From: Liolophura sinensis
Lineage: Eukaryota > Mollusca > Polyplacophora > Chitonida > Chitonidae
Assembly (NCBI RefSeq): GCF_032854445.1
Contig: NC_088301.1
Location: 25,404,402-25,468,401 of the forward strand
DNA length: 64,000 bases
Direction: 5' to 3'
Shown: piece after piece, positions 10,873-21,044 of the stretch
Position numbering within the stretch: the stretch's first letter is position 1
How the letters are laid out: every line of letters starts with the position of its first letter
The notes under the pieces: model-generated
What the model was told of the DNA's origin: nothing
Database searches by the model: none
What the model saw: the letters and a program-made list of their open reading frames with translations, nothing else
Program-made: the position numbers and the translations under genes

Positions 10873-13800
10873 TCATTTCAATAAATACACTAATTTATCA
10901 TTCCGTAATGTACAGAAGACTTTGTTTATACACCAGATTTTCTCGAAAGATGGCCTGTCTAGTCGAAAAAAGTCAACATGAATACGGGTTTTAATTATTC
11001 CTTTGGCGGCCTTAAGAATAGCAACAGAATCCCTGTTTTTTTCCTGAAATATTATGTCGTTGCGTGCACACCAAATACTAAACTGAAGAACACATATGAC
11101 ATACACCATCACAGCTCTAACTTCCTGGTTAAAGGTGGAATTGAATACCTTGTAAATTAATGTTTCCGAGTCCATATTTGGTAGGTAGTTCGCAAACAAA
11201 ACAAATATCCGGTTAAAGTCATTAAACACATCCTGAACGATTTTACATTGTACAAACAGATGTTGCCGAGTTTCAGACAGGGAGCAAAAAACACACAAGT
11301 CATCGGTGGCTACATTTCTCCTAAGAAGTTTTTCCTTAACGGGCAAAATGTCATGAACCAACTTGTAACTGAAGTTGACCAAATTGTGATCTAAGAATTG
11401 ATGAAAGACAGTTTTCCATATTCTAACCCAGCCCAAATGCGGCACAGACACCATTCCTCTTGGACAATGTACTATTTTTGTTACAAAATATTCATAAATA
11501 TACCTGCTTGAACACAATGTTACAGGTTGCTGTACACCTGTGGTAAATTCTCTCCAGGCGCTCAAGGCCAGTCTATAAAAAGGTGGAATGTTTTCAGAAT
11601 GTGGGACATTGGAACGACAGAATTCACGACAAACATGTCTTAGGGGTAAACCCAACCAATAGATGGCAAAGTATTTCCATTCCGCTGTTGTTCCATGAAT
11701 TAATTTTAAAACATGCCGAGTAACAAGTGCTTTTATTTTACAATCTATATTATGTACGTTTAGACCTCCATTCCCTATTTTATTATGTACGACAACTCTC
11801 TTCAAACTTTCGGGCTTGTTATCCCACAAAAATCTGAACACCGTTTGGGAACATTGATTGACACATTTAGGTGGCAACAGAGTACACTGTGCAGAAAACC
11901 ATAAAACAGCTAAAGCAACTGTATTAATTAAGACAGACCTCCCCCGTAGGGTCAAATATCTTCCATTCCATGCTGATACATGTTTCTTTACCTTACTTAA
12001 AACACGCTCAGAATTGAGTTCTGTTTGATCTGGTCCAAAAAATACCCCACAAATCTTTGAATTTGTAGTGATGTTAAGCCCACCACTGTGCACGTTAGTT
12101 TCGTCCCAGTTACCAATGGGAAGAACCGTGCTTTTCAACAAGTTGAGTTTTGCTCCTGAGGCTTTTCCATAACTTTCTGCTAGTTTAATTACATGCGGAA
12201 CAGAACTCTCTTCAGATAAAATTGCAGTCGTATCATCTGCAAATGCCGACACTCTTGTTTCCTTATTTGTGCCGGGTAACCGTACACCATTAATTTCGTC
12301 ATTGTTTCTAATGGCGGCTATAAAGGGCTCTAAGGACAAAACATACAATAATGGTGACAAAGAACAACCCTGTCGGACACCTCGACTCAGTTTAAATTCT
12401 TCTGTTATGTGCCCGTTCACAATAACACTACTTGTAATGTCAGTATATAATAATTGCACCCACTTACAAAAGTCGGGTCCGAAGTTAAATTTCTCTAAAC
12501 ATTTGAACAAAAATGACCAGTCTACTCTGTCAAAGGCTTTCTCCTGGTCTAAGTTAAGAAAGCATCCTTTTAAATCTTTTTGTTCAACATAATCATATGT
12601 ATTTCGTAATAAGTGAAGGTTGTCAAAAATACTTCGGCCTGGTATTCCACATGTCTGATTCTGAAGTACAATTGTATCGATCACATTTTTTAACCGATTG
12701 CACAAAGCTTTAGAAACAATCTTATAATCTACATTTAGTAAGCTAATTGGCCTCCAGTTTTTTATGCTTTCGGCATTGTCGGGGTCCTTACATAATAGTG
12801 TGATTAACCCAGAACGCTGTGAATTACTTAATCTACCCAAGTTAAAACAGTGATTAACTACATCCGTAAACACACCCGAAAACAGTGGCCAAAATTGTAC
12901 ATAAAACTCTGCTGGCAAACCGTCGCATCCCGGTGAACGGTTTTTAGACATATTTTTTACTGCAAAAAACAACTCCTGTTCAGTCAAAAGGCCTTCGCAG
13001 GCAGTTTTACAATCGTCATTTAACATCGGAAGCGATGACAAGAACTCATCTTGAATGGAGGAGTCAGTATCTTGTTCAGTATACAATTTCATATAATACG
13101 ACCTTATACACTTAGCAATGCCTTCCTGAGATTCATGGGATATTGAAGAATCACTATGACAAGTAATACTTTTGATCATCTTCTTTCTGCCCCTACCAAC
13201 TTCTCTAATGAAATAATTTGGTTGGTTTTTCTCCCTGATCAAAATGAACAGCTTTAGCACGGATAACCGCTCCCGCATGATTCGACTTATAAAGGGCATT
13301 TAGAGTCTTTTTCACATTGTCAATACGCTCACAGTTAATGATTGGACTAGATTTCAACGCATTTAATTCTTGTTCAAGTACCAACAAATCTTTTTTGTTC
13401 ATAGATTTTTCCTTACAGTAACTCCGAATCCTATTTTTACATTCCCTTTTAAATGTCTCCCATCTGTCTATTAGATCTGCATGACCAGTTGTACAGACAG
13501 AGAAAATATCATGGAAGACGGATTTAATATCATCAACAAGCTCCATGTCATTTAACACAGAAGTATTACACTTCCAGTAGAACGGCCCCCATGAAATGAC
13601 ATCTTCAAAAGAGATATCAAAAAACAAACACGAATGATCAGAAAAAGACACATGTACAGCATCACACTGGGTTACATACTTAAACACAGCGTTAGGGATA
13701 TAAAATCTATCCAATCTACTGGCACACTGGCGCCTAGACCACGTGTAACAATTCTTATCCGGATGCAGTTTCCTAAAAATATCACAAATACCAAAATCTC

Positions 13801-14362
13801 TTTTCAAATTATTAATTTCGTCCACTCCATCATTCCTTCCATTAGTGGCACAGCCAGCTCTATCTAATTCAATGCTCTCAACACAATTAAAATCCCCACC
13901 CATAATAACCAACTCACTGCCCTGCATCACATTATCTAGATTAGAAATAAACTCTTTTCTTTCCTTTGGATTATTAGGGGCATATACACAAACAAGGTTT
14001 AAAGCAGTGTTGTTGAGCTCAACCCTAAGGCTTATGTAGCGACCGTTAGGGCACCTCTGTATTTTCCGTATAAAGCAGTCTACCGTATACCTAATAATTA
14101 TTCCCACCCCACAACTTCGATTTGACCCATACGCCCACCTTGCATCGCCTGGGATTTGCAAATATTTAGTGTCATTATAGTTTTCGAAGTGTGTTTCCTG
14201 TAAGAATAGTACATCAATTCCTTTATCCAAAACAAATTGCTTGACATGTTCTTGTTTAGACGGATCCCGTAAACCATTAATGTTTAAAGTCCCAAAACGA
14301 ATATTATTTAAGCTCATTATACAAATAAGTAAAGGTAGAGCGTACATACCCATTGTGGTCAA
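10873..14362 (-). CDS. LINE 1 ORF2: endonuclease/reverse transcriptase, one frameshift
   Basis: The N-terminal ~385 residues are an APE-type endonuclease: LFLQETHF, GGDFNC, LDRFYIPN and SDHSC correspond to the metal-binding and catalytic motifs. The reverse transcriptase follows, with RPISLLNVDYK, LDQEKAFDRVDW, RQGCSLSPLLY and the catalytic FADD box. A C-terminal CX2CX7HX4C finger (CVFC...HLFVQC) lies near the end. The endonuclease and RT parts overlap in different frames (13,205-13,299). One extra base in an A-rich stretch near 13,210-13,250 breaks the frame relative to LINE 2, where this junction is continuous. The start lies 27 nt after the ORF1 stop. Expected full length is about 1,160 aa. 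Confidence 0.9.
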
Positions 14363-14389
14363 ATAAGAGAGTCCTAATTACGCTACAAA

Positions 14390-15754
14390 TCATTTGTCTC
14401 TTTTCATTCGCTGCCTCGAACGAGAAGCAAGCGATTTTCTTTTCCTGTATTCCAGAAGCATGGTGTCCCCCTCCTGAGATGGGGTCGGCGTCATACAGTC
14501 TGACGACTGATCGGCATCAACACCATCATAATCAGTAGGATGGGAACTGGGCGGGATAGATGACGCTGCCTCTTCGGCTGTACTGCCATTGTCCAACTTA
14601 GCTCGCTTTTCCTCGACTGGGACTGGTGAACGCACGTCGGGAGCGTGCACGTCAGCCACGACCACATTCTTCACCCTTGGGACAGCTGATGACGTTTCAT
14701 TATCACCAACATCCACTTCTTCGGTGTTCTTAGTATTCTTCCGGACGTCCATCTCCTTATCAGACTCGCTGTCGTCGCTGACGTCTTCATCGGCGCTGTC
14801 GTCACCATTCCCGTCGATTTCGTCTTCGTTCTCCTCGCTGTCTTGAACCAGTTCCATAGCAGGTGCGTTGAATGGGTCTTCATCGTCGCTGACGTCAACA
14901 TCAATATCATCTTGTTTTAAGGCGTCTTCCTTATTGTACTGGCACATAGTCGGTAGGTTTCCCTTAACTCGCGCCGCGTACGACATTGCTCTCGCACAAC
15001 AGTCACTGACCGTATGAAGCCCTGAGTCACACATTCGGCATGGATTTGTACAGTCCTTCTCTGTATGAGGATTCTCATGGGGGGAGAAACCGTCGCAGTT
15101 AGAACACCACAGTGCTCTACACTCTGCCGCCTTGTGTGATTTTTGGCCACACTTCCGACATTCATAAGTTTGCCCGGGGTAGGTAAACATAACAATGTCA
15201 CCACCGAAATTAATAAAATTTGGTACATAACGAACTTTGTGACACCTAAATCTGTAAATCCGAATACCTGTCCGAACATGTGAGAGCTCCGGGTCTGAAA
15301 ATCTGGGTTTCGTCACACCCAGGCATTCACCATAGGGTTTCAAAGCTGCCTCGATAGTGTCATCTGACATTTCATCCTGTGCCCAGTGGGCCGTCAGATT
15401 CAGGTAAACTGACGACGCGGGCATAATGGACCACGTCGTTCCATTTATAACAACATTGGATTTACTCACTAGGGCATTATGCCCAGCCACAGTAGACACG
15501 CGGAGATAGAAGTGTTTCTTTAAATAATTCTTCTGAAAACTTATGAGCTCTGTCTTGATATTTAACACACTTGACAGAAAAGGAATAAAGTCCCTCTGGA
15601 CAGCCGTAGAAAATGCCGGGCTGCTTCGTGTAGAGATTGACACGAACAAAGTTCTGCTTGGCCTGTTTACAGGCGAAAACGACACGGGCTTGGACATACC
15701 TGATCCAACGGGGCACACGCCCTTCACCAAACAGTAACCACTGGCCAAACTCAA
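14390..15754 (-). CDS. LINE 1 ORF1: zinc-knuckle nucleic-acid-binding protein
   Basis: An open frame of 454 aa. Three zinc knuckles lie at about residues 199-250: CRKCGQKSHKAAEC, a CX2CX9HX4C variant and CRMCDSGLHTVSDC. An acidic, Ser/Asp/Glu-rich segment follows at about 275-345, and the C-terminus is basic (RKRKSLASRSRQR). By analogy with L1/Tx1 ORF1 proteins it should bind the element RNA in a ribonucleoprotein. No break is visible. The start is the first ATG after a short leader; a second in-frame Met at residue 20 aligns with the ATG of the LINE 2 copy and may be the true start. Confidence 0.85.
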   Translation of the reverse strand: MSLASGYCLVKGVCPVGSGMSKPVSFSPVNRPSRTLFVSISTRSSPAFSTAVQRDFIPFLSSVLNIKTELISFQKNYLKKHFYLRVSTVAGHNALVSKSNVVINGTTWSIMPASSVYLNLTAHWAQDEMSDDTIEAALKPYGECLGVTKPRFSDPELSHVRTGIRIYRFRCHKVRYVPNFINFGGDIVMFTYPGQTYECRKCGQKSHKAAECRALWCSNCDGFSPHENPHTEKDCTNPCRMCDSGLHTVSDCCARAMSYAARVKGNLPTMCQYNKEDALKQDDIDVDVSDDEDPFNAPAMELVQDSEENEDEIDGNGDDSADEDVSDDSESDKEMDVRKNTKNTEEVDVGDNETSSAVPRVKNVVVADVHAPDVRSPVPVEEKRAKLDNGSTAEEAASSIPPSSHPTDYDGVDADQSSDCMTPTPSQEGDTMLLEYRKRKSLASRSRQRMKRDK

Positions 15755-16258
15755 TCTCTGTGGGCTCCCAGATCACCAAAAAATCAGTCTCAAAAACAAG
15801 CGTTGTTGTTGCACAAATGTGTAAACAGCAGAGAATAACCGACACGTCCGTTCACTTCGGCGTCTAGCGCACTCTCCCCGTGGCTCCTCTTAAGGAATAA
15901 AGGCAGGTGTGACGTTATTGTTGGGTGATACACCAGTGTATTTTGCACTGTCATTTGTGTAAGCTGTTAAAATATATGAGAGTTTAGTCTGTTTTTGAGA
16001 AAAAGTTTACTGCAGATGGCTGCTATAAGCCTATCCGCCATAGCGAAGGTTACCGTTGCAAAATGTTATGATTTGACGTCCAGAAGCAAGAGTTGAACAA
16101 TGTTAATGTGACAAGTTAAATTCGCCAACTTCACCAGATGAATTTTCAGGAGAAACAGTGCGCTCTGTATAACCTATTAAATATGTGCTAACCGGAAGTG
16201 GTGTAGGCCTTGTTAGAATGTCAGTGTTTTTTTTTCCGAAATGTTCGATCATCTGTCA

Positions 16259-16340
16259 GGTAGCGTGGCCGAGTGGTCTAAGGCGCTGGTTTTAGGCATC
16301 AGTCTCTCAGGAGGCGTGGGTTCGAATCCCACCGCTGCCA
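16259..16340 (+). tRNA. tRNA-Leu(TAG)
   Basis: A complete fold. A C-to-T change in the anticodon stem makes one G-U pair. A and B boxes are intact and a T9 terminator follows. Confidence 0.9.
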
Positions 16341-16781
16341 TACGGGTTTTTTTTTTATTTCTTGCTTGAAATGAAATACGTGCTTTGCTTTGCTGAATAC
16401 TTTGACATGCTCTCAGACGAGCTCTCTTGAGACTTTCTCATTTTCCTTTGACGATTGGAAGTGAACCAAAATGTAAACTTTAATAAAGACAAAGAAACTG
16501 ATGTCTAGGCTATAATTATTACCATTATTATCAATGCTGTTAAATGTGGAAGATTTATCTATTAATGAAAAGTGTTGCAAAATGATACCGTACTGTCCTA
16601 ACTCTTCCGTCAAATGCGATATCAAACTTTAAGAAAGGAGAAGCGTCTGGATTTTTGGAACAAATAACGATTAGTTCTGGTGTGTTTCATTAGGAAACCA
16701 AACGAAATGACAAAAAAAGAGAAACAAAACCAACTCCACAGCTTTACACAAATGACATAAAACAAGAAAATAAATTACAAA

Positions 16782-16861
16782 TGGCAGTGGTGGGATTCGA
16801 ACCCAGGGCTCCTGAGAGCCTGATGCCTAAAACCAGCGCCTTAGACCACTCGGCCACGCTA
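16782..16861 (-). pseudogene. tRNA-Leu with TAG anticodon in the AAG position, 5' end lost
   Basis: This minus-strand copy carries the AAG-type trailer, but its body is TAG-type (loop TTTAGGC, variable arm TCTCAGGAG). Its first two bases are replaced where the sequence jumps directly into the spacer subrepeat (GGCTGTTAAAATATATG), deleting the usual ~60-bp leader and ~90 bp more. The acceptor is therefore broken at two pairs. Confidence 0.8.
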
Positions 16862-17148
16862 GGCTGTTAAAATATATGAGAGTTTAGTCTGTTTTTGAGA
16901 AAAAGTTTACTGCAGATGGCTGCTATGACCCTGTCCGCCATAGCGAAGGTTAGCTTTGCAAAATGTTATGATTTTACGTCCAGAAGCAAGAGTTGGACAA
17001 TGTTAATGCTTGACAAGTTGAATTCGCCAACTTCACCACATGAATTTTGGGGAAAAACATTCCGCTCTTGTATAACCTAATAAATATGTGCCAACCGGAA
17101 GTGGTGTAGGCCTTGTAAGAATGTCAATGTATTTTTATTCCGAAATAT

Positions 17149-17230
17149 TTTAGCGTGGCAGAATGGTCTAAGACGGTGGTTTTAGGCACCAGCTTCTCTG
17201 GAGGCATGGGTTCGAATCCCACCGCTGCCA
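17149..17230 (+). pseudogene. tRNA-Leu(TAG) relic
   Basis: Acceptor 5' strand TTTAGCG, A box TGGCAGAATGG and an altered anticodon stem and D arm. Only the B box and anticodon loop are well preserved. The relic at 24778 shares nearly all these changes. Confidence 0.8.
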
Positions 17231-17671
17231 TGCAAAGTGTTTTTTTTATTTCTTGCTTGAAATAAAATACGTGCTTTGCTTTGCCGAATACTTTGACATG
17301 CTCTCAGACGAGCACTCTTGAGACTTTCTCATTTTCCTTTGACGATTAGAAGTGAACCAAAATGTAAACTTTAAAAAAGACAAAGAAACTGAAGTTTAGG
17401 CTATAATTATTATCATTGTTATCATTGCTGTTAAATGTGGAAGATTTATATATTAATGAAAAGTGTTGCAAAATGATACCGTACGGTCTTAACACTCGTC
17501 AAATACGATATGAAACTTTAAGAAAAATGAAGCGTTTGGAATTTTGGAACAAATAACGATTAGTTCTGGTGTGTTTCATTAGGTAACTAAACGAAATGAC
17601 AAAAAAAAGACAAACAAAACCCACTCCACAGCTTTACATAAATGACATAAAACAAGAAAAGAAATAGCAAA

Positions 17672-17753
17672 TGGGAGAGGTGGGATTCGAACCCACGCCT
17701 CCGAAGAGACTGGTGCCTTAAACCAGCGTTTTAGACCGCTCGGCCACGCTACC
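17672..17753 (-). pseudogene. tRNA-Leu(AAG), degenerate
   Basis: The acceptor 3' strand reads CTCTCCC (two mismatches) and the D-stem 3' strand is altered (TAAAACGC for TAAGGCGC). The anticodon arm and T arm are intact. Confidence 0.7.
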
Positions 17754-18195
17754 AGATTCCATAACCGTATCGATCGCGTGTGATTTTAAAAGCTAAGAGG
17801 CATTCCGAAAGTGGCCCATCTTAAGGAATAAAGGCAGGTGTGACGTTATTGTTGGGTGATACAACCAGTATATTTTTGCACTGTGATTTGTGTAAGCTGT
17901 TAAAAATATATGAGAGTTTAGGCTGTTTTTGAGAAAAAGTTTACTGCAGATGGCTGCTATGAGCCTATCCGCCATAGCGAAGGTTAGCTTTGCAAAATGT
18001 TATGATTTTACGTCCAGAAGCAAGAGTTGAACAATGTTAATGCATGACAAGTTGAATTCGCCAACCTGACCAAATGAATTTTTTAGAAAAAAGCAGTGTG
18101 CTCTTGTATAACCTATTAAAAAGTGCTAACCGGAAGTGGTGTAGGCCTTGTAGAATGTCAGTGTTTTTTTTTCCGAAATGTTCAATCAACTGTCA

Positions 18196-18276
18196 GGTAG
18201 CGTGGCCGAGTGGTCTAAGGCGCTGTTTTAGACACCAGTCTCTCAGGAGGGGTGGGTTTGAATCCCACCGCTGCCA
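18196..18276 (+). pseudogene. tRNA-Leu(TAG), one base short
   Basis: An 81-nt copy. One G is missing from the anticodon stem, and the T loop reads GGTTTGAATCC, altering the invariant TTC of the B box. Confidence 0.8.
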
Positions 18277-18713
18277 TGCGGGTTTTTTTTTTATTTCTTG
18301 CTTGAAATAAAATACGTGCTTTGCTTTGCCGAATACTTTGACATGCTCTCAGACGAGCACTCTTGAGACTTTCTCATTTTCCTTTTACGATTGGAAGTGA
18401 ACCAAAATGTAAACTTAAAAAAGACAAAGAAACTGAAGTTTAGGCTATAATTATTACCATTGTTATCAATGCTATTAAATGTGGAAGATTTATCTATTAT
18501 TGAAAAGTGTTGCAAATGATACCGTACGGTCTTAACACTTTCGTCAAATACGATATGAAACTTTAAGAAAGAAGAAGCGTCTGGAATTTTGGAACAAATA
18601 ACGATTAGTTCTGGTGTGTTTCAATAGGAAACCAAACGAAATGACAAAAAAGATAACAAAACAACCTCCACAGCTTTACATAAATGACATAAAACAAGAA
18701 AATAAATAGCATA

Positions 18714-18799
18714 TGGCAGCGGTGGGATTCGAAACCCACGCCCTCCGAAGAGACGGGTGTCCCTTAAACCAGCGACTTAGACCGCTCGGTCACGCTACC
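18714..18799 (-). pseudogene. tRNA-Leu(AAG) with four single-base insertions
   Basis: The copy is 86 nt instead of 82. Extra bases occur in or next to short homopolymers in the T arm, variable arm and anticodon arm, and the flank has one more (ATTCGCG for ATCGCG). The clustering suggests either a decayed gene or uncorrected sequencing indels. Confidence 0.7.
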
Positions 18800-19242
18800 A
18801 GATCCCATAACCGTAGCGATTCGCGTGTGATTTTAAAAGCTAAGAGGCATTCCGAAAGTGGATCCTCTTAAGGAATAAAGGCAGGTGTGACGTTATTGTT
18901 GGGTGATACACAAGTATATTTTGCACTGTGATTTGTGTAAGCTGTTAAAATATATGATAGTTGAGTTTGTTTTTGAGAAAAAGTTTACTGCAGATGGCTG
19001 CTCATGAGCCTATCCGCCATAGCGAAGGTTAGCTGTGCAAAATGTTATGATTTTACGTCCAGAAGCAAGAGTTGAACAATGTTAATTCATGACATGTTGA
19101 CTTTCGCCAACTTCACCAGATGAATTTTCAGAAAAAGCAGTGTGCCCTTGTATAACCTATAAAATATGTGCTAACCGGAAGTGTGTAGGCCTTGTTAGAA
19201 TGTCAGTGTTTTTTTTTTTCCGAAGTGTTCGATCATCTGTCA

Positions 19243-19324
19243 GGTAGCGTGGCCGAGTGGTCTAAGGCGCTGGTTTTAGGCACCAGTCTCTCAGGAGGCG
19301 TGGGTTCGAATCCCACCTCTGCCA
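19243..19324 (+). tRNA. tRNA-Leu(TAG) fused to AAG-type trailer
   Basis: The body is TAG-type with one acceptor mismatch (CTCTGCC for CGCTGCC). Directly after the discriminator base the sequence is the reverse complement of the AAG gene's trailer (TTTGCTATTTCTTTTC...), not the usual T-run. It is a chimera formed by exchange between oppositely oriented tRNA genes. TTTCTTTTC could still terminate Pol III. Confidence 0.75.
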
Positions 19325-19421
19325 TTTGCTATTTCTTTTCTTGTATTATGTCATTTATGTAAAGCTTGTGGAGTTGGTTTTGTTTGTTCGGGAAAAGCAG
19401 TGCGCTCTTGTATAACGTAAT

Positions 19422-19438
19422 AAATATGTGCCAACCGG
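19422..19438 (+). repeat. Target-site duplication of LINE 2, 5' copy
   Basis: AAATATGTGCCAACCGG, repeated exactly at 24,711-24,727 after the poly(A) tail. The inferred bottom-strand nick CATATTT/ATT resembles the T-rich preference of L1-type endonucleases. Confidence 0.85.
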
Positions 19439-19614
19439 GAGGTGTAGGTGGAGTGAACACATGCTTTTTTCCAGCGCAACAAATCGGTGCATCCTTAGTA
19501 AAGTGACTGTTTTTGTACAATATTTTGTACCATATTGTTGACAAGACTTAGCTGAGTTCGAAGGTGTCTTTATTTGTGGGGATTTGGGCCGTGGCCCAGT
19601 CAAAATTGATGATA

Positions 19615-21002
19615 ATGTCGAAGCCTGTTTATTTCCCTGTTTTGAACAAGCCGGACAGGCCATTGTCCGTAGCTATGTCTACACGTAGCAGTGTAAGCTT
19701 TTTATCTGCTGTCCAAAGAGACTTTATTGGGGCTTTGTCAAGTGTGATTAACATTAAATCCGACTTAGTGTGTTTTCAAAAGAATTACCTGAAGAAGATT
19801 TTCTATGTTCGTGTTGCCACACAGGCTGCACATAGTGCCTCTGTTGAAGCAGGAAAAGTTTGTTCTGGTGACACCGTATGGAATATTACCCCGGCCAGTT
19901 CTGTGTTTATGAACCTTACTGCTCACTGGGGCCCCTGATGAAATATCCCGATGATTTGATAGCGTCCGCCTTTGAAACCATACGGAGAAGTGCCTTAGTG
20001 TTACGAAACCACGGTTTTCTGACAAGGAATTTGCGGGCGTGCGAACTGTATTCGGGTATATCGGTTCAGGTGTCACAAAACGCGGTATGTGCCAAACTTT
20101 ATTAACCTGGGGGTTGAGGTAGTAATGTTTACATACACTGGGGCAAATCTACGAATGTAGGAAGTGTGGACAAAAATGGGCATAAAGCCATGGAATGCTG
20201 TGCCTTATGGTGCGATAACTGTTCGGGGTTCTCCCCTCATGATGATCCCCACACTGTGAAGGATTGCACACGAGCGTGTCGTATGTGTGGCTCGATGGAA
20301 CATGCAAGTGGTAATTGCCTGTGCTCGGGCTTTAACGTATGCGTCCAAAGTGAAGAATTCTGTGCAGAATACGGCGAGCGTGCAGGGCCCCCGATGAGGG
20401 ACGTCATAATTGACGTTGACGTTGTTGTGGGCGATAGCGACGATGGACTTAGAGGTTCCACCTCCTGCCATGGAAATTGTTAAACTGGACAAGGACAACA
20501 ACATAATTGACAACGAAGGAGTAGATGGTGATGATGTTGACGTAGATAGTGATGGTGATGGTGATAGTCGTGATGGTGATGATGATGATAACGAAGAAAT
20601 GGCGCAGATGACGAAACTGAGATTGACGCTACCAGAGCGGAGGATGATCCAGTGGGTGACATGGAGTGTGACAGAGGTACGCGCGTTGTACCTAATGTCA
20701 CCAAAGACGGTGATGGTGTGACCAGAGATTTGTCTGGTGCGATAGAAGTCGAGGCGGAAGTCCACTGCGTGCGATCTCCAGAGCCCGTTGAACAAAAGAG
20801 AGCAAAACTGGGACAATGACCGGAGGGGACGTCATCGACATTATGGAGCACTCTACCGTCGGATTGCGTAATGCAGGGGGACTCGGACATATCTGAAATC
20901 ATGACACCCACCCCCTCTCAAGGTACTGATAAAATGTTATTAGAGTATCGGCGCAGGAAATCTTTCGCCTCTCGTTCGAGAGCGCGTAAAGACAATGAAT
21001 AG
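19615..21002 (+). pseudogene. LINE 2 ORF1, broken
   Basis: The reading frame moves among several frames. The N-terminus (MSKPVYFPVLNKPDRP) matches LINE 1 ORF1 residues 20-35, followed by the conserved FQKNYLKK block. Zinc-knuckle remnants (CDNCSGFSPHDDPH and CRMCGS) lie near 20,200-20,300, an Asp-rich stretch near 20,500-20,620, and the C-terminal RRKSFASRSRARK just before TAG at 21,000-21,002. At least three frame breaks separate these parts, so no full ORF1 protein is possible. Confidence 0.85.
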
Positions 21003-21044
21003 ATTTTACTAGGATTTGTTCATGGATATGCTCCCACATGAACA

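Larger units (their letters stand above)
10697..15879 (-). mobile_element. LINE 1: L1/Tx1-like non-LTR retrotransposon, near full length
   Basis: An approximately 5.2-kb element on the minus strand. It has a ~125-bp 5' leader, ORF1 (14,390-15,754), ORF2 (10,873-14,362), a short 3' UTR with AATAAA and a poly(A) tail seen as a T-run at 10,697-10,713. The left flank stops inside the spacer just 3' of the tRNA-Leu(AAG) position. The right flank resumes about 164 bp further along the unit, so no target-site duplication exists and one tRNA gene is gone. ORF1 is open and ORF2 has a single frame break, so the element is young but disabled. Domain content (CCHC ORF1, APE endonuclease, RT, C-terminal zinc finger) fits the L1 superfamily; the Tx1 placement is tentative. 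Confidence 0.9.

Noticed and set aside
10873-14362. LINE 1 ORF2 as two separate genes (endonuclease and RT)
   Set aside because: LINE 2 has the same region in one continuous frame across the junction, so the split is a frameshift.
20205-20911. His/Ser-rich minus-strand frames
   Set aside because: Antisense of the Asp-codon-rich part of LINE 2 ORF1 (GAT repeats read as ATC/CAT).
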